Assembly: GCF_022848905.1 (NCBI RefSeq)
Contig: NZ_JAFIRA010000014.1
Location: 1-64,000 of the forward strand
DNA from: Thermostichus vulcanus str. 'Rupite'
Lineage (GTDB): Bacteria; Cyanobacteriota; Cyanobacteriia; Thermostichales; Thermostichaceae
Reading direction: 5' to 3'
Length of the DNA: 64,000 nt
Part shown: positions 25,654 to 34,574 of the stretch, piece by piece
Layout of the letters: each line of letters begins with the position of its first letter
Numbering within the stretch: the stretch's first letter is position 1
Made by a program: the position numbers and the translations under genes
The notes under the pieces: model-generated
Database searches by the model: none
What the model was told of the DNA's origin: nothing
What the model saw: the letters and a program-made list of their open reading frames with translations, nothing else

Positions 25654-26874
25654 TTAGGGCGCTAGAGCATTGCCCCGAATCAGGCTACCCAGAGTCTTAA
25701 CTGTGACTTTCAACTGCACCCAAGGGTTCATGGGAACCACTGTTTTGTAGAGATAACTGTCGAAGGTCATCTTCTGCACATCTTTATCAGCACACATTTC
25801 TACAAAGGCTTCGCGGGTCGCATTGGAGCGATAAAACACCCGTTGCAAAATATCCAGCACTTTGTAGGTCATGCCGTACTGGCGATCCCAGCGCTTGAGA
25901 TACAGTTTCAGGTCATTTTCACTGGGGATCCGTGTCCCTTGGTTGGAGACTTCCACAAGGGTTTCAGCGCACATACGACCGGACTTGGCGGCAAAGTAGA
26001 TCCCTTCCCCACTGGATTTGGTGACGTAGCCCGCTGCATCTCCCACCAAAGCCGCACGCCCCACCACCCGGCGTGGACGCGGATGTTCTGGAATCGGATG
26101 GGCTTCGACTTTGATCACCTGCCCACCCCGAATCCGTTCGGCAGCCCGAGCCCGGATCCCGGCTTGCAGCTTTTGGATATTCGCTTGGTTCACCTTCATG
26201 GTGCCGGTGCCCACAGCCACATGATTGGATTTGGGAAAGACCCAAGCATAAAAGTCCGTGGAAACGTCATCCCCCACGTACATTTCCGCTCGATCTTCGT
26301 AGTAGGCCATTTTGTCATCGGGGATTTTGATTCGCTCCTGAAAGGCCAAGGCATAGTTGTAGTCACCGGCATCGATGGCTTCTGCCACCTTGGAGTGGAA
26401 GCCATCGGCCCCAATCACCACATCCACGGCCAAAGAACGGGGTAAACCCTGTTTGGAGCCATCGGAAAAATCGTTGTAGTGCAAGATGTAGGGATCCCGG
26501 CCATTTTTCGGGATCTCCAGATGCATCACTTTGCCGTTAATCAGCTCTGCCCCTTTTTCGTGGGCCCGATTGCGCAAGAAAGCATCGAGAATCTCGCGGC
26601 GGCACATGCCGATATATTCGTCTTCATTCTCCAAACTGATGTCCACCTCGTAGTTGGAAGGGGAGATCATTTTCATCTTGCGCACTTTGCGGTCGATGAT
26701 CTCTGGGGGTAGGTCGAACTCTGACACCATGCAGAGGGGAATGGCACCTCCACAGGGCTTGGCATTATCCAACTTGCGTTCGAACAAGAAGGTTTCAATA
26801 CCGGATCGGGCTAGAACTTCAGCAGCAGAAGATCCGGCTGGCCCGCCTCCCACAACAGCAACTCTCAGGCTCAA
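25654..26874 (-). CDS. chlP: Geranylgeranyl diphosphate/chlorophyll reductase
   Basis: ChlP reduces the geranylgeranyl chain to phytyl for chlorophyll and tocopherol synthesis, using NADPH at the thylakoid or envelope membranes. The FAD-binding Rossmann motif VVGGGPAGSSAAE is at the N-terminus. It is followed by the family block FLFERKLDNAKPCGGAIPLCMVSEF-type (LDNAKPCGGAIPL), the GADGFHSKVAEAI motif and the second FAD motif ALVGDAAGYVTKSSGEGIY. From TTG 26874 the protein is 406 residues, the usual length, and GAGGAGAG lies directly upstream. An ATG 48 bases upstream at 26922 would add a 16-residue extension not typical of the family. It is convergent with rne and is followed on the other side by the macroglobulin gene on the same strand. 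Confidence 0.96.
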   Translation of the reverse strand: MSLRVAVVGGGPAGSSAAEVLARSGIETFLFERKLDNAKPCGGAIPLCMVSEFDLPPEIIDRKVRKMKMISPSNYEVDISLENEDEYIGMCRREILDAFLRNRAHEKGAELINGKVMHLEIPKNGRDPYILHYNDFSDGSKQGLPRSLAVDVVIGADGFHSKVAEAIDAGDYNYALAFQERIKIPDDKMAYYEDRAEMYVGDDVSTDFYAWVFPKSNHVAVGTGTMKVNQANIQKLQAGIRARAAERIRGGQVIKVEAHPIPEHPRPRRVVGRAALVGDAAGYVTKSSGEGIYFAAKSGRMCAETLVEVSNQGTRIPSENDLKLYLKRWDRQYGMTYKVLDILQRVFYRSNATREAFVEMCADKDVQKMTFDSYLYKTVVPMNPWVQLKVTVKTLGSLIRGNALAP

Positions 26875-27014
26875 AGCTCTCTCCTCGATGCAAATGCGAT
26901 CTGTCTTATTGACAGCAGGCATCCTACCACAGCTCTCCAGAAGCCTTGCGAACTTTGACGAAGTGTTGCAGTTCCCGTTGGTGAAGTCTTGCGGGAAAAC
27001 GGAAAACTCTATCT

Positions 27015-30000
27015 TCAGGGAACAACCCTAAGGAAGTGGCTGGCGCTGCGGCCATGGCGACTGGGATCGTACATTTCCTCGGCAAAGGCCGGTGAAATTT
27101 GGAATTGGCCAGGAATTTCGGGACGGAAAAGATAGACAAACTCATGGCTCCCTTTCTCTAGGAAGGTGCTGAAGAAGGCCACCCGATCCTCCCGATTCTC
27201 TTGGTGGGTCCAAAACCAGTTCCACCAGTATTCCGCTGTGGAGCCGGTGAGCAGCCGCGGATCCTGAGAGGTAATCTCTGCTCCACTAGGCAAGGGATCC
27301 TCGATCATCACGTAGTGGCTATCCTGTTCTGCTTCCACCGTCAGCCGACCCAGCAGCATTTCTCCTGCGTGGACAGAGTCGCCTGCTTGTAGGGGCCGTT
27401 CGCGGTAAAGAATTTGTCCATTCGATTGGCGTTGGGGTTGCAGGCGGAAGTAGCTGCGGGTTACCCGGAAGCCTTGGTTCTCCGCTGGGGGTGGGTTGGG
27501 GGTAAAGGCTTCTCCTGTCAGGCTGTAGTAAAGGGGGCCTGGGCCGGATTTTTCCAGGCGCAGGCTGCTGAGGGTATCCACATCCGTATCTGCCAGCTCA
27601 ATCCGCTGGCGAGGATTATCCGCAGTGGCCGACCAGCGACCAACTGGGGATCCGGTTGTCCCATTCAAAACCAAAACTTCCCCTGGGCCGGGAGTTTCCT
27701 GGATCTGGGCCTGGTAATAGGCGGTGAGGCCAAGGAGGGCATCGGCAGTAGCTTTGGTGGTACGCCAACGGTTGTCTTGCCGCTGCTGAAGGATGGCTGT
27801 TGCCAGTTCTGCCGTGCGGGGATCCCGCAATTGGGTGGCCAACTGTAACAAAGGCCCCGCCACCTCCATCTCGTCATAGGTGGAGCGCTCATGGAAGGGT
27901 GCCTGGGCCAAGGGGGCAGGGGCTGGGATAAACCAGCGTCCTTGGGGGTCGGCTTGATGCCGTTGTAGGGCCTGATCCAAGGCCGCTTGCGCCAGGTCGG
28001 TTTGTCCTTGTTGGATGGCGGTCAAGCCTTGATAGGTCAGGCCAAAGGTGGAAAGCTCCTCCCCAGTGGGCAGGGTTGATGGAGAACTTGAGGGATCCCA
28101 AAGGGCGAGGCTGTAGGTGACAAAAGCTTGCATGTCGGGGGAGAGGGCTTGTGGCCGGCCCAGTTGCTCCCGCAGATAGGTGAGGGCGCGTTCCACCTGC
28201 CACTCTTTCGGGGCATAGCCGGCGGCTTTGGCCAGAGCCAATCCCTGCAGGATGTACCCGGTCAAGTAAGGGTTGCTGCTGTCGTAGGCCCACCAACCCC
28301 AACCGCCATCAAAATTTTGGGATTCCTCGAGGCGCTGTAAACCCGCCCGCAGGACTTTGGGCAGCCGCTCCAGGGTTTGAGACAGCAGGCTCAGACCCAA
28401 CTGCTCCGTAGCTTGAGCCACCGCCAGGGCCGGCAGGAAGCGGCTTAAGGTTTGTTCAGTGCAACCGTAGGGGAACTCCACCAAGTAATCCAGTGGCCCC
28501 AGCAAAGCCGCCACTGGGCTAGAGGCCAGTTCCAGGCGAGTCTGCCGGGATCCGGGCACCCAGGTTTGCGGCCAGGGTAAGGGTAGGGTACGAGCGGTGG
28601 ATCCCTGCAGTTGTCCGGCCTCGGAGAACCGTTGTACCGCACCGAAAGGCTGGCTGGGGATCCGCAGTTGCAGAACATCTTGTAGAGTGCTCCCCTCCGC
28701 CCAAACTCGCACGGTGGTCTCCCCGGCCCCCAGCACCTGCACCGGCCACTCCACCCGTTCTGCCCCTTGAGCCGCCACAGTGATGCGTTGACGCGGATTG
28801 CTAGAAAGCTGCAGGTTCCCCGGCACCTCCAGGTGTACCTCCACCCGTTGCACCTGATCGGTGCGGTTTTGCACGATGGCTGCCAAAGTGAGGGTATCCC
28901 CCACCCGGAAAAAGCGGGGGGCAGCCAGCCGCACCAGCAGATCTTTACTCACCACAAGGTTGCTCAGGGCGGATCCCACTTGGGTATCGGCGGTGGCGGC
29001 ACGAGCAGTCAGTCGCCAGGTGGTGAGGTTGTCTGGCCAGCGGACCTGCACTTGCGCCCAGCCATTGTCATCCGTGACCAGATCGGGGAACCAAGCAGCT
29101 GTGTCTTGAAAGTCCTGACGGATTTGGTTGGCCAGCTTATCCGCTCCACCTGGGTATTGCTGGGGGAAAGAAGTGGTCGTAGTGACTTGGTTGTAGCGGC
29201 GCCCGTAGAAGAAGCGGCGAATATCCGGGGTGCGATCTGGGCGTAGCAGGTAGATGGCGCTGTCCACAATGCCCAACCCGACTTCAGCACTAACCGGTTG
29301 CCCTTGGGCATCGCGGGTGCGGATCTGGATTTGGGCGGTTTCCCCTGGTTGATAGGTGGGCTTGTCCGTTTGCAGATCGACTTGCAAGAAGCGATCCAAG
29401 GGGGAGACCCGCAGAATCGTCTCATTTTGGTACAGCCGCCGCTCTGGGCCAACCACGGTGGCGGTGGCATAAATGTTGGGGCGATAGTCACCAGTAATGG
29501 GGAGGGTGAGGGTGGCGGTATGCCCCTGGAGACGGAGCACCTGCACCTGATGCAGTCGGGATCCCTCGATGCCCACCAAGACCGGCACATCCGGCACCGG
29601 TGAGACAATCAACAACTGGGCCACTTCCCCCACCTGATACACCTGCCGATCCGGGATGACCGCAAGGCTCTGGGCTGCTCCCCAGCTGTGGAGAGGGCTA
29701 CCCGGTTGCACCACCCAAAGATCAGAAATCTCCTGAGCCTGATGCCGTTGCGGATCCCGTGCTGTGAATCGCACCCGATAATCTCCGGGTTCTAGGTCGG
29801 CGGGTAAGTTTAGCGTGAGTGTTCCTGCTCCATTGTCAATCTGAAAGGGCTGGCGGCGGAGGATATCTTGGCGTTGGTAGGTGCTGCTGCGGGGATCCCA
29901 ATCCCAGCGTTCCAGGCTTATTTCCCCCCTGGTGCTCACGGGGTTGCCATCGTAATCTCGGGCTTGCAACCGATAGGTGACCAACTCGCCGGGGGCAGGC

Positions 30001-31772
30001 AGATGGCGATCCGCTTCCGCAAACAAGGCAAATTGAGCAGCTGTCACCCAGGCACGACCGGAGCCGGTGACAACACGACGGCTAATATCCGTCACCTCCA
30101 CCTCGATGCGCAGTTGCTGCACCTGCTGGCTGCCCCAATAGCTTTCCTCCTCCCAGTTCAGATCCTGTAAAAGCCGGTTGAGACGCAATTCGGCTCTACC
30201 ATTGGCATCCGTGAAGCCCTTCCCTTCCGCCACTAGCCGACCATAGCCACCGTAATACCCCTCATCCGCTCCAATATCGCTGGCAAAAAAGTCTTCCGCC
30301 TCAGAGCGGAGCAACAGGCCGTAGCGTAGGCTCCAATCGGGGCTGCTAAACACACGGTAGTGCAGCTGAGCATCGGCCACAGGCCCGCCGAAGAGATATT
30401 GGGACTCAACCTGAACCGTCAGGGATCCCCCTCGCAGCAACCAAGGACGGGAGGGGGAAACCGTCACCTCAAATTCCGGCTTGCGGTAGGCTTCCACCTG
30501 AAAAGAGGTGTACTCACGGCTGGTACCCTGCGGGCCCAAAACCTGCCAATCCAGACCATAGCTGCCCAATGGGGCTTCTTCTGGCAAGGTAAACTCCCCG
30601 TGAACACTACCGAAGGGATTGGTGGTTAGGGTTTGCTCGCTCAGGGGATCCCCATTGGGGGCGGTAATGGAGAGGCGGACGGGACTACCAATGGGGGGAG
30701 GGGTGAGGGTGGTTTGATCCCGGACAAGGGCCCGAAAATAAACCGTTTGGCCAGGTCGGTACAGGGGGCGGTCAGTGTAAGTGTAGAGGCTCTCACCCTG
30801 GTTCCAGCCATAGGCATAGCTGGTGGACAAGGATTGCAGACTGGGGTCGGATCCCTGGGCATAGATCAGGATCGAAGGGTTATCTTCTGAGGGCAACGTG
30901 AACCTGGCTAGCCCATCCGCATCCGTTGTCCCCGTCAAGGGATCCCCTGCCGGCAGGAGAATCTGCAATTGGATCCCAGCCAGAGGCCGTAACTCCCGCA
31001 AATGAACCGCTTGCACCACCAGTTCGCTGGGGGTTTGCTTTTGGATCAGCCCCAGGTCACTGACCCAAAACCAATGGTCGGAACGGGGCAATGGACTGGA
31101 GGGATCGGGGCTTTCCTGTCCCTCCGCTTCTACCCAGTAGGCACCCGGGGGCAGGATCCCCAAATCCAGGGTTTGGGTAGTCCAACCTTCCGGTTCCTGT
31201 CGGATGGGTTGCGACCAGCTGCGGATGAGCTCTTGCCGCACCAGAGGCTGCAGCGCAGGGTTTAAGGAGCCATAGCCGGCGTTGGCCAACTCCCGCAGCA
31301 GGGGGGATCCCTGCACATCCCGCAGAGAGAAGCGATAGAGATGGAGCTGTACTGAACGTAAGCTGGTGGCCCGCAGCTGGAGTTGGGCTTTTTCTGCGGA
31401 GGTAAAAACCTGGCTGGTGCTGTAGAGGGTGAGGCTGGGGGACAAAAGCCGAGGTCGTAGGGTGGGAATCCGCGCTGTCGCCCCTTCCCGCACTTGAGCC
31501 AACCCTTCGCTGCGCAAAGTTTCCAGTCCAGTGCTTTGCACAGTCACCTGGTATTGACCCACGGGCAAACGATCCAGCCGATATTGGCCTTCTTCATTGA
31601 GGCCAACGCTGCGAGTAACTGGGCCGGAAGCAATCACTTGCACCCTTGCAGGAGTAGCCCCTATTGGCAGCTCTACACTCCCCACCAGGGATCCCGTCGG
31701 TTGTTCCGAGAGCAAAACTGCTAATCCCAGCCCCAGGAACACCACCAGGGCTATCAACCACCGCCGCAGCAT
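27015..31772 (-). CDS. Alpha-2-macroglobulin-like periplasmic protein with thioester
   Basis: This very large protein (1585 residues) is anchored by an N-terminal signal-anchor helix (LIALVVFLGLGLAVLL) with no lipobox cysteine. A carboxypeptidase-regulatory-like beta domain follows, then the MG2/MG domains (YTDRPLYRPGQTVYFRALV near residue 330; QTDKPTYQPGETAQI near 790). Next come the A2M domain (WFPDLVTDDNGWAQVQVRWPDNLTTWR) and the thioester domain with the reactive C1104-T-E-Q1107 motif in PYGCTEQT. In bacteria such proteins trap proteases and protect the cell envelope, usually together with PBP1C, whose gene is not next to it here. It stands as a single gene between chlP and pilC. An intact CxEQ argues for protease trapping rather than a thioester-less homologue. 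Confidence 0.93.
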   Translation of the reverse strand: MLRRWLIALVVFLGLGLAVLLSEQPTGSLVGSVELPIGATPARVQVIASGPVTRSVGLNEEGQYRLDRLPVGQYQVTVQSTGLETLRSEGLAQVREGATARIPTLRPRLLSPSLTLYSTSQVFTSAEKAQLQLRATSLRSVQLHLYRFSLRDVQGSPLLRELANAGYGSLNPALQPLVRQELIRSWSQPIRQEPEGWTTQTLDLGILPPGAYWVEAEGQESPDPSSPLPRSDHWFWVSDLGLIQKQTPSELVVQAVHLRELRPLAGIQLQILLPAGDPLTGTTDADGLARFTLPSEDNPSILIYAQGSDPSLQSLSTSYAYGWNQGESLYTYTDRPLYRPGQTVYFRALVRDQTTLTPPPIGSPVRLSITAPNGDPLSEQTLTTNPFGSVHGEFTLPEEAPLGSYGLDWQVLGPQGTSREYTSFQVEAYRKPEFEVTVSPSRPWLLRGGSLTVQVESQYLFGGPVADAQLHYRVFSSPDWSLRYGLLLRSEAEDFFASDIGADEGYYGGYGRLVAEGKGFTDANGRAELRLNRLLQDLNWEEESYWGSQQVQQLRIEVEVTDISRRVVTGSGRAWVTAAQFALFAEADRHLPAPGELVTYRLQARDYDGNPVSTRGEISLERWDWDPRSSTYQRQDILRRQPFQIDNGAGTLTLNLPADLEPGDYRVRFTARDPQRHQAQEISDLWVVQPGSPLHSWGAAQSLAVIPDRQVYQVGEVAQLLIVSPVPDVPVLVGIEGSRLHQVQVLRLQGHTATLTLPITGDYRPNIYATATVVGPERRLYQNETILRVSPLDRFLQVDLQTDKPTYQPGETAQIQIRTRDAQGQPVSAEVGLGIVDSAIYLLRPDRTPDIRRFFYGRRYNQVTTTTSFPQQYPGGADKLANQIRQDFQDTAAWFPDLVTDDNGWAQVQVRWPDNLTTWRLTARAATADTQVGSALSNLVVSKDLLVRLAAPRFFRVGDTLTLAAIVQNRTDQVQRVEVHLEVPGNLQLSSNPRQRITVAAQGAERVEWPVQVLGAGETTVRVWAEGSTLQDVLQLRIPSQPFGAVQRFSEAGQLQGSTARTLPLPWPQTWVPGSRQTRLELASSPVAALLGPLDYLVEFPYGCTEQTLSRFLPALAVAQATEQLGLSLLSQTLERLPKVLRAGLQRLEESQNFDGGWGWWAYDSSNPYLTGYILQGLALAKAAGYAPKEWQVERALTYLREQLGRPQALSPDMQAFVTYSLALWDPSSSPSTLPTGEELSTFGLTYQGLTAIQQGQTDLAQAALDQALQRHQADPQGRWFIPAPAPLAQAPFHERSTYDEMEVAGPLLQLATQLRDPRTAELATAILQQRQDNRWRTTKATADALLGLTAYYQAQIQETPGPGEVLVLNGTTGSPVGRWSATADNPRQRIELADTDVDTLSSLRLEKSGPGPLYYSLTGEAFTPNPPPAENQGFRVTRSYFRLQPQRQSNGQILYRERPLQAGDSVHAGEMLLGRLTVEAEQDSHYVMIEDPLPSGAEITSQDPRLLTGSTAEYWWNWFWTHQENREDRVAFFSTFLEKGSHEFVYLFRPEIPGQFQISPAFAEEMYDPSRHGRSASHFLRVVP

Positions 31773-31885
31773 CGGATCCCTCCCCTAAGTTGATCCCATA
31801 CTGCCCTAGCAGAGGGCTTCTCCAAACAAGCTACGGATCTGGATCAGAATCGGGATCCTAACTGGGCAATCCGCGCGGGCTGAGC

Positions 31886-33115
31886 CTATTTCACCAGATC
31901 AAACACCCCGAACATGGGCAGATACATGGCAACGATAATACAACCCACCATACCCCCCAGAACCACAATCATCAGGGGCTCGATCAAGCTGGTGAGGGCG
32001 CGCACCGCCTCTTCCACCTCTAATTCGTAGAAATCCGCCGTCTTCATCAACATAGCATCCAGCTCACCGGTTTCTTCGCCGACGCTAATCATCTGCACCG
32101 CCATGAGCGGGAAAACTTTTGCCTTGTCCAGAGCTGGCGCGATCTGACCCCCTTCGGAGATCGCCTGCCGGGATGCATCAATGGCGTTGGCCACCACCTG
32201 ATTACCCGAGGTATCGCGGACAATTTCCAGAGAGGTGAGCACTGGCACGCCTGAGCGAGTCAGGGCCCCGAAGGTGCGGCAAAAACGGGCAACAGCAGAC
32301 TTCTGGATTAGATCCCCAAAAATTGGCAGTTTCAGGGCAATCGCATCAATGGTTTCTTTGCCAGCGGGAGTTCTATAAAAGCGTTGATAGGCAAAAAACA
32401 GAGCCACCAAGAAGCCCACTAAGCCCAAGCTGTATTGGGGGGTGCGCAGGAACTTACTGATGTTGATAAAAAACTGGGTAAAAGCGGGCAATTCCCCACC
32501 CAAGTCATTGTAAATACTTTCAAAGGTGGGCAGAATAAATAGCACCATACCCAAGAAGATCGCTGTCGCTAGGATGGTGACCACAACGGGATAAGTCATG
32601 GCCGACTTAATTTGTTTCTGGAGTCGATCCATGTCTTCTAGCAGTTTGGCCAGACGATTCAGTACCTCATCCAGCACACCACCCACTTCCCCCGCCTGTA
32701 CCATGCTGCAGTAAAGGCCATCAAAGGCATCCGGGAAAGGGCGAATGGAATCGGACAGGTTTTTCCCCGCCTCCACATCAGAACGAATGGCTTTCAGATA
32801 TTTCTTGAGTTTGGGGTTGCCAGTTTGCTCCTCCATAATCGTCAGGGAGCGCACCATCGATACACCAGAGTTGATCAGGGCAGCAAACTGTCGAGAGAAG
32901 ACCGCTTTATCGCGGGTATCGATGGATCCCATCATCGACAGATCAAAAGAAGACTTGTCGAAGGAGATCAGGGGCTTCTCCTCCTGAATATCTTCAGGCT
33001 TGGCGAAAATACCCTCCTGACGCAGCCGTGAGCGGGCATCCGCTAAGCTATTGGCCACCACCGTTCGGCGTACAGGTTGACCGGCTTGTAACCCCCGAAC
33101 CTTAAAGCGAGGCAT
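31886..33115 (-). CDS. pilC: Type IV pilus inner-membrane platform protein PilC
   Basis: PilC is the polytopic platform on which the PilB and PilT motors act. The 409-residue protein has two T2SF modules: DKAVFSRQFAALINSGVSMVRSL (about 69-90) and SAVARFCRTFGALTRSGVPVL (about 270-290), each with downstream helices including LFILPTFESIYNDLG and the C-terminal LIEPLMIVVLGGMVGCIIVAMYLPMF. The N-terminal cytoplasmic part carries the basic, alanine-rich segment typical of GspF/PilC proteins. It is the third gene of the pilB-pilT-pilC cluster, 182 bp after pilT. Start ATG at 33115 is the only good choice. Confidence 0.96.
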   Translation of the reverse strand: MPRFKVRGLQAGQPVRRTVVANSLADARSRLRQEGIFAKPEDIQEEKPLISFDKSSFDLSMMGSIDTRDKAVFSRQFAALINSGVSMVRSLTIMEEQTGNPKLKKYLKAIRSDVEAGKNLSDSIRPFPDAFDGLYCSMVQAGEVGGVLDEVLNRLAKLLEDMDRLQKQIKSAMTYPVVVTILATAIFLGMVLFILPTFESIYNDLGGELPAFTQFFINISKFLRTPQYSLGLVGFLVALFFAYQRFYRTPAGKETIDAIALKLPIFGDLIQKSAVARFCRTFGALTRSGVPVLTSLEIVRDTSGNQVVANAIDASRQAISEGGQIAPALDKAKVFPLMAVQMISVGEETGELDAMLMKTADFYELEVEEAVRALTSLIEPLMIVVLGGMVGCIIVAMYLPMFGVFDLVK

Positions 33116-33297
33116 GGCTTCACCTCTGGTAGATCATTCAAGTGATTCAGTGTAACGGAGTCGGATCCCTGAGTTTGATATACAAACCCAAACCTGTGAC
33201 CCATTCTGCTCTCTTAAGCTAGAGCTTAGCCACAAATTGGTTCTCTCGCTAGAGATTGGTGATGAACCCTCACCCAGGGATCCTTTTTACTTAGGGT

Positions 33298-34437
33298 CTA
33301 GCGACGGGCAGCCACTGCAGCCGGTCGTTGTTGAGCCGCCGCCCCAGCCGCCGGCGCCCCAGCTGTATTCCCCAAAAGCCGTTGCAGTTCTTCGGGACGG
33401 GAAGTCTTGGACATGGCGGTATCGAAGTCGATCTTGCCCTCCAGGTAAAGATCCGCGAGATCCCGTTCTAGGGTCTTCATGCCCTGCTTACCACCCGTTT
33501 GAATGGCGGAATAGATCTGGGCTGTTTTCCCTTCCCGAATCAGGTTGGCGATGGCGGGAGTCACAACCATGATCTCCTGTACCAGCACCCGGCCCGGTTC
33601 ACCCGGTTTGGGATTGAGGCGGCGAGCTAGGGTTTGGGTGAAGACGGCTCGCAGGGAGTTGGACAACTGCACCCGAATCTGTTGCTGTTGCTCGGGCGGA
33701 AACACATCCACCAAGCGGTCAACCGTCTGAGCAGCAGAGCTGGTGTGGACGGTGGCAAAGCAGAGGTGACCGGTTTCGGCAGCGGTGATGGCCAACTGAA
33801 TGGTTTCTAGATCTCGCATTTCCCCGATCAAAATAACGTCAGGATCCTCCCGCATCGCCGCTTTTAGAGCGTTGGCGAAACTCTTGGTGTCTTCCCCCAG
33901 TTGCCGTTGGTGAACAATGCTGCGAATGGGGGTATAGATGTACTCGATTGGATCTTCGATGGTGAGGATGTGCTCGGCCCGCTCGCGGTTGATCATGTCT
34001 ATCATTGAGGCCAGCGTTGTCGATTTGCCGGATCCCGTTGGGCCTGTCACCAGCACCAAGCCCCGGGGTAAGCGGGCCATCTCTTTACAAATATCCGGTA
34101 ACCCCAGTTTGTCGATGTGGGGGATCTCAGCCGCGAGGGCACGCATGGCACAGGCATAGGTGCCGCGATCCCGGTAAACGTTGACCCGAAAACGGCCAAT
34201 ACCCCGCACCCCGTAGGAACAGTCCAACTCCCAGTTTTGTTCCAGATGCTTACGCTGGGTGTTATTGAGCATGCTGAAGATCAACCGCTGCACTTCCTCT
34301 GCTGAAAGGGGGTCATGTTCTGTCGGTTCCAGGCGACCATTGACACGGAAGTAGGGGGGCAGACCCACCGAAATGTGAATATCGGAGCCGCCCTTTTGGA
34401 CGACTGCCTCCATCAAGTCTTCGATCATCAGTTGCAT
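33298..34437 (-). CDS. pilT: Type IV pilus retraction ATPase PilT
   Basis: PilT powers pilus retraction and twitching motility as a hexameric ATPase. Visible motifs are the N-terminal GGSDIHISVGLPPYFRVNG, Walker A GPTGSGKSTT, the Asp box SIEDPIEY-like LTIEDPIEYIY, Walker B DVILIGEMRDLETI, and the His box TGHLCFATVHTSSA; the AIRNLIRE-like C-terminal helix is present (AIANLIREGKTAQIY). The C-terminus has an alanine/proline-rich tail. I chose ATG 34437, giving MQLMIEDLMEAVVQKGGSD as in family members. An upstream TTG at 34482 would add 15 residues of no family similarity. It lies between pilB and pilC and is separated from pilB by 137 bp. Confidence 0.96.
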   Translation of the reverse strand: MQLMIEDLMEAVVQKGGSDIHISVGLPPYFRVNGRLEPTEHDPLSAEEVQRLIFSMLNNTQRKHLEQNWELDCSYGVRGIGRFRVNVYRDRGTYACAMRALAAEIPHIDKLGLPDICKEMARLPRGLVLVTGPTGSGKSTTLASMIDMINRERAEHILTIEDPIEYIYTPIRSIVHQRQLGEDTKSFANALKAAMREDPDVILIGEMRDLETIQLAITAAETGHLCFATVHTSSAAQTVDRLVDVFPPEQQQQIRVQLSNSLRAVFTQTLARRLNPKPGEPGRVLVQEIMVVTPAIANLIREGKTAQIYSAIQTGGKQGMKTLERDLADLYLEGKIDFDTAMSKTSRPEELQRLLGNTAGAPAAGAAAQQRPAAVAARR

Positions 34438-34574
34438 AGGGTCGGGGTCTCCAAAAGTGAAAAAATAAGGTGGATCCGGCAATCAAAGGGAAGCAATGGC
34501 GGTGTGACAAAGTGGCAACCGTATAGGACTGTTATAGTCGACACCTCAGCATCGTCAAGCATTCAGCCAATTTC

